In this document: one piece after another, positions 55,001 through 64,000 of the stretch
Position numbering within the stretch: position 1 is the first letter of the stretch
How the letters are laid out: each line of letters opens with the position of its first letter
DNA from: Paramacrobiotus metropolitanus
Taxonomy: Eukaryota > Tardigrada > Eutardigrada > Parachela > Macrobiotidae
Length of the DNA: 64,000 nucleotides
Assembly (NCBI RefSeq): GCF_019649055.1
Contig: NW_026570234.1
Coordinates: 1,550,001 to 1,614,000, forward strand
Direction of reading: 5' to 3'
The notes under the pieces: model-generated
Told to the model about the DNA's origin: nothing
Database searches by the model: none
What the model saw: the letters and a program-made list of their open reading frames with translations, nothing else
Program-made: the position numbers and the translations under genes

Positions 55001-58000
55001 CTCCATCGTCCGCAATTTAAGCGGTCTATGGTTCAGCGGCGCCCCCGACATCACCGTGACGGGCGGGCTGAAATCCCTGGAGCTGCGTTTAAGCAAATTC
55101 GACTACGCCGTCCTCATGGCCATCCTGGCCGAGAACTTTGCCGAAGCCGGCAGCCCCACCCCTCCACCCCCTCCGCCGATTCGCGCCGGGATGCTGGCCC
55201 CGGGGGCGGAGTCGTCCATCCCGCCGCCCAAATCCCCACAGGTCAAACGCGAACCGGCGTCGACGGGGCAATCAGCGTCGCAGCCGAAACTGACGAAGAT
55301 CAAGGTGGCGTTCAGTATTGGGAATATCTCCGCCATGCTGTATTTGAAGGAGCTGCCGGATGTGAAGGAGGAGCGCGTGACGGAGGCGTTGTGCGGCGCG
55401 GCGATCAGCGAGATGCGGGCGTTTGTGGAGATGTTCAGTGATAATTCCATGACCGTCACGGCGACGTTGGGGAATATTGTTCTGGATGATTTACGGCAAG
55501 TCACGAAATCTTTGTTTTTATTAATTTTGTTCCTATGAATTTTGAATTTTGTTTTCGAATTGCTGTACATTTTTGAATTATTTTGATTTTTTTTATTTCG
55601 AATCTTTTCTTTTGAATCTTATTTGTGAATTTCTTCATACGTAGTTTGCTTAATTTATTGTTATTTATTGCGGTATAAGATAAGTAGGGCGCACTATAAC
55701 GTGAGCTAATGTACAAAAGTGTAGTACAAGGGAGATTATACACATAGTACAGGATTTTCTTATACCATTTTCTTGCACTTAGACTTTGCTCATGAATTTA
55801 ATTGTTAATTTAGTTTTGTGTTAGTGTTTTTTTTTAAATTTAAATGATTTTCGAATTTGTGATTCTGAATTTATTTCTGATTTATTTATGCGTATTTAAT
55901 CACGAATTTATATACCTCACTAAAATCATGTGGAAAATTAATTTGGTCGTGATTCGTGAATATGAGAGTCGTCGTGTTGGTGATTAATTTGAGTTTAATT
56001 TTCACAAGTTTTCTTATAAATATGACAGGAACCAATTCTGTGAAATAATTTACCGTACTTCAAATTAAAGTTAAAGGTGTACCCATTTATTCCCGAATAC
56101 TGGTGTGTAATGGTTCAAAATTAGTAGACAAGCCGATGGGTTTTTAAGGGAGCGGAAAGACCAGCTGCACCGGCGCATGCTGGAACGCAAACCGGACACG
56201 GAGGGCAACATGCTGAGCGTTGTAATTCAACAACGTCCCAACGGCGACAAGGACCTGGACGTGGTCGTCGCGGCCATCCAGGCCAACCTGGTCATGAGCT
56301 TCTACCTCGGGATGCTGGAGTTCATCGCCAGCAGCGGCCCGGAGGAGAAAATCATCGAAATCTCCGAGACCGGGACCTCCTTACCCACCCACGACCACGG
56401 GACCCCCTCCCGTCCCCCGCCCAGCCCCGGGAAACCCCCCACCACCAAGACCACGGTCAAGGAGGCCCCCAAACCTGCGCCGCCGCAGCGCCCGCTTAAT
56501 ACCATGCGGATCAACGTGAAAGTCGACCGCCCGGAGGTGCTGCTGATCGAGAACCCCTTATTAGCTGATTCGCGGGTCCTGGTGTTGAAGACGGATGTGA
56601 AATTCACGATGTTGGTGACGCCGGAGGTGTCGACGATGGATTTGAGCTGTATCCAGCTGCAGATGTTTTTAGCGACGTTCGAGGAGCGGAGTGAGAGGTT
56701 GAAGCCGGTGTTGCTGCCGGTGGAGGTGGGCGTGCACGCTAGTACGCCGTTTGGGGGCCGGCAGAAGCTGGCGGTGACCGCGGGGTACGTCAATTTGACC
56801 ATCTCCCCCGTGGCGGTGCAGACGATTATGGGCGTCGTGGCCGGGCTAGGGCAGACCGCCGGGACGGAGGTTGTCATGCAGAATAAGCAGAATCACGAAG
56901 GTAAATGCTTCGTTGTGTGTTCTTGCCTCAGGTATTTTTTCTTTTATTCTGTGAATTATAAAAAGATTATTTTCGAAATTGCAGAATTTGTTTGGCGATG
57001 AATGGGCAATGTTTTTTAAATCAGTTATTCTGTAGTTTATTTTGTGTAAACTATTTTCGTTTAGTGTAAACTGTGTAATCAAAAGGTGATTTTGAAAAAT
57101 GGCGGAAGAAATCACAATTTGTAAAATTTATCTGCAGAAATTTTCAAATTTGTTTGCCGTTGATTCTGGAAATTTATTTTTTGATTTTGCTAAATTAATG
57201 TAATTAAGCAAAATTAATGTACGAGTAATTAAGCGATTTTGTTTAATATCGGCATGGAGGTGACTTAGGTAAGAATTGAGAATTTTGGTAGTGTGGTGGC
57301 TCGAATGGTTTAGGCAGCGCAGCCCATGTGTCTGATAGACTGAAGTTATAATTGGACAATAAATGCAGCATGTCTTGAAGATTGTGTATATATTTTTATT
57401 GTTTTTTTCTGTTCGGAAAATTCGTGCGTTTTCCTGCCATGTTCATTAATTATTAGATTAAATTTAAAAAAACTGATTTTTCTAAAAATTAATTAGTTAA
57501 TGGATTTGTCTTAATTCGTTAAATGCGCGTTAAATAGATGCATAAAATATTCAACAAAATAAGATACTCACAGAAAGCAGTAAAATTATTGAATCCAGGT
57601 TTATGGCTGGCCAAACCGGTGGAACGGGAGTCGATGTGGTTTTTATCGGACATTGAGAACGAGGAGGAATGGGTGGACATGGAGGTGGACCGCGCCATCG
57701 ACGGCATCGTGGAGGACGTGTTCACGGCGGGGGATCAGCTGACGCTGAACACGGAGGCCGTCGTCATCGTCCTGGAGACCAGCTACGGGCCGCGCACCAT
57801 CCCCATGCTGCTGCTGGAGGCCAAGTTCAACTGCGCCGTCGAGGATTTTACGAAAAAGATGCACTGCACCGGGACGCTGCAGTTGGAGGTGGCGTATTAC
57901 AACGATCTGTACGATGTGTGGGAGCCGCTGCTGGAGCCGGTGGAGGACTCCAAGAACTACCGGCCCTGGCAGATGCAGGTACGGACGGCAATGGTCGACA

Positions 58001-61000
58001 GAATTAATTGACACATTTGTTTTTCTATGTGGCTATTTTTATCGTATCTCTAAATTTGTTTTCGGTTGCATAGTTATTTTTCCGCATCATTTTAGCTGCA
58101 TGAGTAGCCTTTTTCGGCGTATTTTCTTTTCCGGAATTGGCCGTATTTTTTTTTGATTCCTTGAGAGGCGCTCTCTCGCGGTTCCTGAAAATTTGTAAAT
58201 GATTTTCTTTTAAATTATACACCCACGTAATTTTTACAGGGTTTTTCGGATAAACTTCCTGCTCATTTTTGCGGTTACTTTGTTTTTAGTTTGTAGGGAA
58301 AGAAGCTGTAAATTTAATTTTAAATTGAAAAGCATAAATTTCCGTTTCTAAATAAAAAAATTAAAATAAATTTTCAACGAAGACCTGAATTTTGAAATTG
58401 CGCCGGCTTGGAATTTTTAATAATTAAGCCAAATAAATTTGGCGAAAATACGCGTTTTAAAATAATTCCGTGGTTCTAGCGGATTAAATTTATTACCATA
58501 CTTAATGAATAGGTGCGTAGAAAATTCCGTAAAGGAAAATACTCTAATAAACTTGTGGAGTATTACAAATAAAATTCAGTAAAAGCCAATTGTAATTACC
58601 CGTAATTAACTGCGCAGGTGGAGGTGAAGAAGAACATCACGGCGGACGAGAACATCCAGGCCCTGGCCCGCGTCGCCGCCCAACCGCTCCCGATGGCCAT
58701 CCCGCACTCGGACAGCACCATGTCCATCTCCTCCTCCGTGGCCTCCGTGTCCGACGCCTCGGAAGCGCTGCGCCGCACCGCCGCCATGACCGTCTCCGTC
58801 AGCTCCATGGATCCGCTGCAGTTGACGCTCAGTCGGCGGACGTTGGACGTCATCTCCAAGATGGCCGAATCCTTCACGGCCGCCATCTCCAACCAGGAAC
58901 CCATCATGGTCTATTCGAAGACCGCGCCGTATATTGTCATTAACGATACCGGCCTGGATGTCGTCATCGGCACCACCGGGACGCTGGTCTTCGGGGAAGC
59001 GGTGCGGACGGAGATGCTGGTACGTGGGCATTTTTTGCCGGTTTTCTCTTGAGTAACTTTGCATTGAAATAATACTGAGATTTTCATGGTTTTGGAAATA
59101 TTTTTATGGATAATTTATTTTGAATTGTTCTATAAGTCTGAGTTAAAATTTTGCTATTTTTAAGAGTAAATTTATCCGTAAAAAGTGGTATTTTCTAATT
59201 TGTTATTTCTACTGGCGGAATTATTTGTATGGTGTAAATTCGGAAATATTTCAACAGTTTAGTAGACTCCATAGACTACTGAGCTAAAGGGGTTTGGAAA
59301 TTTTATCACATTTTGATTTTGTGGATGTTGCTGTTGTGCTTGGGTATAAAGTTCGTAGTACGGTGGCATTAACGTAAGCTTTAGGTTTCCTTTGCTGTCA
59401 TTGCTACTTTCATAATCGTAATAAAAAATGTCAGTTTGAAATTGTTTTGTTCAGTTTTTCGTTTATTGTAGTTTTTTTTGTGGGATGTATTTAAATGGGC
59501 ATTCGTTGAGTGTAGTCGAAGTTGATTGAACTGTTCGCAGTGATTTCTTTTCTTAATGTTAAAATATTCGCTCTAAAGTCTGAAAAATTGGCCGCCTTTT
59601 TTGTTTGTTTTTTATCACTGCCTAGCACATAATTATTTTCTGATTTCTCCTTTCAGTTTTCCTTTTTTGCGGCTGATTTCTTGGATTAGTTTAATTACTC
59701 CACATGACATTTAGAAAACAATTTATTTAACTGAAGTAAACCAAGATAAAATGCACTGATTTAGCGGCAAGTAAATAAACGTGCCTCTTGGTGTCAGGTG
59801 CGCAACGGCGACAAAGTGGAGTTTTATCTGAAAGACGCGGAGATGCAGTTGACGGCGTCGGTGCTAAAAATGCAGGAGAGCATCCGGCTGAAACCGCCGA
59901 CCATCCGCGTCAAGATCGGCGAGAAGAGCGCCGACATCTTAGTCTCGCGCGCCGAGACCCGCTTTTATTTCATCGAGAACGTGGCGGACCAGTCGAAGCC
60001 GGTGCGCCTGGTGGCCGAGATCCGCTCGGACATGGGGCACAAGGAGGTGACGCTGCGCTCCACGGTGCAGGTGGAGAATCTCCTCCCGACCGCTGTGGAG
60101 ATCTTCTGCGGGACCAGCGGGAAGATGGAGCGCCTGGGCACGGTGCCGGGCGGCGAGAAGTGCAATTTGCCGGTGCCGGCGGTGCAGAATTACGAGGTGG
60201 TGGGGCTGGCGTGCCGGCCGACGGAGTACAGTTATCTGCAGCAGAGTGCCGCGCTGGGACTCGATAAGGTGAGGGTGTGGTGCCCGTGGAGGAGTTTTTC
60301 GTATTTGTATGTAATAACATTAATTTTTTGTAATAATGTATTTGTAAAAACACATGTAGAAATTTAATATTTTCTGGCTTGTTTATTTTAATTACTTCTG
60401 TTTAATGTTTACGGAATTATACTGATTTAGTGCAGTTATTTCAAAGTAGTGCTTGAAATTGAATTATACTGATTTAGTGCAGTTATTTCAAAGTAGTGCT
60501 GTTCGCCGATTTATAAATTATTTTGATTATTTCTATTTATTTTTTGCTGATTTGTTTTTTAAATACGATTATGTTTTTTGCATGTTTAGTGATTTATTAT
60601 TTTTTAATCGCATTTTATTTTATGCATTTATTATTTTATTCGGTCGTCATAAACGTCATTCGGACGTCGTATTGTTAAGGAAACCTACACCACAGAGATG
60701 CTTGCAATTTTTGTTTGGGTTTTTTTCTTATTTTAAGATCTTCGTAAATCGTTATTTCATGGGTGAAGATTTCGTAGTACGCTGGCTATTTCGTTCGGTG
60801 GTAGAACATGAACTTCTCAGCTGTGCTTCGTACTAATTTGACAATTGCATTTCGGTTAACGGTAATATAAGTTACAAATTCAGTTTTTTACTGGTTTTTT
60901 GCTATTTCCTAAATTTTTCTCTTTTTGTGATTGCTCATTCATTACTCGGCGTTTAGTTAACCGATTTTCCGCTCACTGTAATAAGACCATTTTTTTCATA

Positions 61001-63238
61001 ATGCAGCTGGTACAGTATTTCGTAGAGTAGTGGCAGTTCAACGGTCGCCTTCATATCTCGTATGGTGCCAGTTTGATTTGAACATCTTTTCACCTACTTG
61101 TACGAGTCGTTAGGATGTTGTTAATCTTTTTTTTCACACCGCTGGGTTGTATGTTGGCAGGTGATCGACATGGCCAACAAGGGCGAGGAAAAGCTGATGC
61201 AGTGTAACGCGCAGAAGTCCAGCGCCGCGGATAAGATTGACAATTTCTACTTCAACGCCTTCTCCCGGCTGGTCATCGTCCGCTACGGCAATACCCACAC
61301 GACCACGCCCAACAGCCGCTTCTATCAGGTAAAAGCCACAGGCAAAATACCCGGAAATTTAGAAAAAAATCATGTTAAATTTCTGGGCAGTTTGATCTTG
61401 TTATGCTCACAAATGGCAATTACTGCACGGTTTCTCGCTGGCACACGGTATTATTAAAATTATTTTTGGATTTCTAGAAAATAAAACTGCATTGGTTAGA
61501 TGTCCCTAAAATAAAATACAGGAAGCCGTTGGGTATGGCAGTGATTATATTTTATTTAAATAACAATTTATTAAAACAAAAATAATTGTTATTAAATGAA
61601 TATATCGAAATAATTTTCAATAAGGTGTTTTTGCTATCCAAATGGGATAATTGTAGACTGACAAGACTGACAGGTTTTTGCAGATGCCACTTTACTACGC
61701 CAGCATCACACGACGTGCAAATTTACCCTGCTTGTGTAAAGCTTCTTCAAATCATTTCCTCGTGCTAAGCGGTTAAATCGTTTTTTTTTCGTTATCAAAA
61801 TAACATAATTTTTGAATTCAATTTGCTTGATATAAATTTTTCATTTTATTAGCTTCAGCCTTCAAGCTAATTTGTTCCCTGACCAGCTATAATTCTTAAA
61901 TTTGTTTTATTTTATCATGTATTTTTTTATTCGTTTAACCCGTAGCCGATTTACTCCGTGTCAAAAATATGGTTATGATGCTCCTTTTATGTGAAGATAA
62001 ATGTTATTATTTATTAAGCTGTAATCCGATTTATTTCATGAGCGAACGTAACTTTTTTAACTGAATCTCTTTTCATTTTTTATTCATTAGCTGGTGCTGA
62101 ACGAGACCGAAATATTTCCGTGGCCATATATAATTTTTTAATTTCTTGTATTTTAGGTCAAAATAGGGTATATTTTTTTTACATATCGCTAGCTTTAAAC
62201 CGGTGTATTGCGTGGCCGGATAAACTTTTTTAAAATTTGTATTTCTTTTTTATTCTATTCGTTAGCTCGTGCTGCACGAAACCGAATTTTTCCGTGGTCG
62301 AATATTATGCTTTTAATTTCTTGTATTTTAGGATATGCATTTCTGCACAGTGCTGATCGTGACTGAATATAGTATAATTATGTTTTTACTTTCTTTATTA
62401 GCTTGTCCTGAAACCGATCTACTCTGTGGCCAACATCCTCCCCATCCCCTTAAGCGTCCACGTCCAGAACGCATTAGAACCCGGCGTGACCCTGCCCCCC
62501 GGGGGCTCCACCTCCATCTGCAACGCCCGCGTGGGGGAGAACCAGTTAATCTTCACTTTAGACGATTTCGCCGGCAAGACCTGGTCCGGCAGTCTCCCCC
62601 TCATCGCATTAGTCGACGAGATGGTCCTGCTCCCCATGAAATCCGGCGAGGAGATCATGAACTTTGGCATCCGCAACGTCAAAGAACAAGGTACGTTTAA
62701 AGACATGGAACTGGAAAAAAAATTCTGGAACCTGAGATTTGGTCAGAAAAAAGTACTGAGTTGTGGTGTTTAAATACACTGCTGTATTCTGGTTTAAAGC
62801 TTGATCTGAAATACCGTGTATTCTGGAGAATTGTTATTGTTGTGAGTGTCTGTTGCCTCGGACGTTAAACCATTGAACCTTATTAAAGGGACGAATTTCC
62901 TGTCCGTCTACTGTCCGGTGTGGATTATGAACAAGACCGGGCTGGAACTGAGTTACCGCGAGCCGTTGATCCTGCACCGAGCGGATTCGGGGGAGGTGCC
63001 GATATTGTTTACCACGAAAACGCTGAACTCGAAGAAGCGGGTGGCGCTGAAGGCGGCCGATTCGGAGTGGTCGGAGAAGTTCAGTCTGGATACCATCGGG
63101 AGCAGTGGAGTGTTATCGTGTAAACGGGCCGATGGCTCGTTGGCGTACGAGTTCGGGATTTCGATTAAGCCCAGCTCGGCGGTGCTGACGCGCTTGGTGG
63201 TCATTATGCCCTACTACATGTTCCAGAATAATTCCGAC
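43053..63238 (+). CDS. Vps13: VPS13 bridge-like lipid transfer protein, 26 exons (3' end outside window)
   Basis: Exons: 43053-43152, 43211-43297, 43365-43460, 43648-43755, 44747-44907, 44972-45031, 45593-45731, 45842-45978, 46044-46159, 46844-47159, 47693-47999, 48513-48794, 49364-49765, 50347-50720, 51820-52114, 52463-52672, 52930-53266, 54261-54569, 54929-55495, 56149-56900, 57599-57978, 58618-59019, 59798-60268, 61161-61328, 62402-62690, 62889-63238. Phases agree throughout (2,405 codons). The N-terminus ([33 protein letters not shown]) is the chorein domain. [10 protein letters not shown] in an acidic stretch at about 860-869 is an FFAT motif for binding VAP at the ER. The last exons ([17 protein letters not shown]) open the VAB/SHR-BD adaptor domain. 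VPS13 channels lipids between organelles at contact sites. It is nearest to the VPS13A/C type because of the FFAT. The ATG at 43053 fits the family start MVxExLLxxLLNRY; the frame is open upstream to 42942. Confidence 0.95.
54797..54955 (+). repeat. Duplicated splice-acceptor/exon start in VPS13 intron 18
   Basis: TTTTTGTAAATTGCAGT followed by TGG and GCAGCAGCG...TAGT occurs at 54797-54833 and again at the true exon 19 start, 54910-54960. The upstream copy lacks part of the exon and does not hold the frame, so it is a relic or decoy acceptor. Confidence 0.6.
60414..60500 (+). repeat. 47 bp tandem duplication in VPS13 intron 23
   Basis: GAATTATACTGATTTAGTGC and the following 20 bp (AGTTATTTCAAAGTAGTGCT) occur at 60414-60453 and 60461-60500 without mismatch. 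Confidence 0.95.
61940..62440 (+). repeat. Degenerate copies of the exon 25 acceptor region in VPS13 intron 24
   Basis: Before the true exon start (TTAG|CTTGTCCTGAAACCG, then TCTACTCTGTGGCC) the intron holds related sequences near 62090 (TTAGCTGGTGCTGAACGAGA, then TTTCCGTGGCC), 62263 (TTAGCTCGTGCTGCACGAAA, then TTTCCGTGGTC), and weaker ones near 61945, 62020 and 62190. Two are followed by the same TTTTAATTTCTTGTATTTTA. Confidence 0.7.
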
Positions 63239-63780
63239 GTAAGTTGCCTGTTGATTTTGTGTGACGTAATCATTTAAATTGCGAAGTAAAGTGATTAAAA
63301 CTGTGAAAAAAAATTATTCCGATTTTTTTGGGTGCAAGTGCAATTTTGTTTGATGTTTCTTCTTTTAAATCGGCTAATTTTTCCTCGTGGATAGAGGATA
63401 AATACGTGGTTGTTTTAAATGCTGCAGCATTCAACTGAAATTTAACTAGCAATAATAAAAAAAATTTCTTTTCCAGTTTCTAATTTTATTTCCAGTGAAC
63501 TGGTGGTATGACTGTACGAGTCGTAAAAGTAAAAATATTATTTTTCCAACTAGCAACCGGATGAACTGAGAGGTCAATAATATCTATTTTATCTGCTGCA
63601 TCTAATTTTGTATTGCGCCTGTTTCAGAAACCACTGCTCTACGCTTGTATGGTGTTTGTTACGGCTTTGTTCCGCGTTTTTTTTTCACCATACGTTATAG
63701 TTTATTATTTTTCCTCACCAAAGCATTTACAGTAACTTAGAAGGCAATCCCTCTTATTAAGCATCAATCGAGAGGGCGGC
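63239..63780. other. VPS13 intron, continuing to the right edge
   Basis: No clear exon 27. A TTTCAG at 63623-63628 is followed by a phase 0 frame starting KPLLYA, which could be a small exon but lacks a convincing donor or VPS13 similarity. Confidence 0.5.
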
Positions 63781-63999
63781 CTAATTGAAAATTTGATCTA
63801 AATTTGCTCCCAATGGCGCTGTCCCCATGATCGATGCCGCATTTCCTCGTTGAATTTCAATGCTGATCCGTTGGCGAAGGTATTCCGTGGCACGTTTTTC
63901 GCCAGTTTCTTGTTGTATGAGCTGTCCAAATTCCGTTATCGTGCGGGCAGCTTCCGGTCCGGGCGGCCCGAGCGTTTCAAAACCCAGAGGACGGAACCA
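63781..63999 (-). pseudogene. C-terminal fragment of a repeated, probably mobile-element, protein (copy B)
   Basis: The minus-strand frame is open to the window edge and ends at 63781. It contains LGFETLGPPGPEAARTITEF, then TGEKRATEYLRQRISIEIQR and GNAASIMGTAPLG. It is homologous to the frame at 40021-40236. It lies in the VPS13 intron on the opposite strand, which fits an insertion. Whether the copy is intact beyond 64000 is unknown. Confidence 0.5.
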
Positions 64000-64000
64000 G

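Noticed and set aside
63629-63720. VPS13 exon 27 starting KPLLYA
   Set aside because: Phase fits, but the continuation lacks VPS13 similarity and a clear donor before its stop.

Overview
This is animal nuclear DNA: intron-containing genes with GT-AG junctions, CCHC retrotransposon Gag, immunoglobulin domains, an executioner caspase and a VPS13 lipid-transfer gene. Short phase-consistent introns and an F-box-family pseudogene whose architecture I remember from tardigrade gene models make a tardigrade my best guess. That is inference; no rRNA, tRNA or mitochondrial marker is present to test it.

Layout. 1-9.2 kb: a decayed F-box-family gene split by a 5.24 kb terminal-inverted-repeat element with a 10 bp target duplication, and with a palindromic repeat element in its first intron. 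11.0-12.5 kb: a two-exon secreted Thr/Ser/Cys-rich protein. 13.2-18.2 kb, minus strand: a Lys-rich exon, an orphan tyrosine-kinase-like exon, a LINE-ORF1-like protein, and a complete two-exon kinase whose 3' end is a 157 bp perfect inverted repeat. 18.9-24.1 kb: a composite satellite block. 24.3-25.1 kb: a small two-exon gene. 25.1-27.7 kb: a palindromic repeat element into which a complete LTR element carrying only gag has inserted (100 bp LTRs, 5 bp target duplication). 28.6-30.8 kb: a cysteine-rich secreted peptide gene, an HtrL/YibB-like pseudogene, a MITE and a tiny TATA-driven transcription unit. 31.0-39.5 kb: a cluster of four immunoglobulin-domain genes, three minus and one plus. 41.1-42.3 kb: executioner-type caspase. 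43.05-63.24 kb: 26 exons (2,405 codons) of VPS13, running off the right edge.

The right third is ordinary housekeeping sequence, with caspase and VPS13 in the same orientation. The left two thirds are accessory: paralogous secreted or surface proteins, pseudogenes and layered insertions. The most unusual items are the gag-only LTR element, a recurring palindromic repeat architecture built around a TTCTTAGG core, the self-complementary kinase 3' end, and a short motif recurring in at least nine places in the VPS13 introns. Exon boundaries were derived by hand from splice consensus and reading-frame phase; no search or expression data were available.
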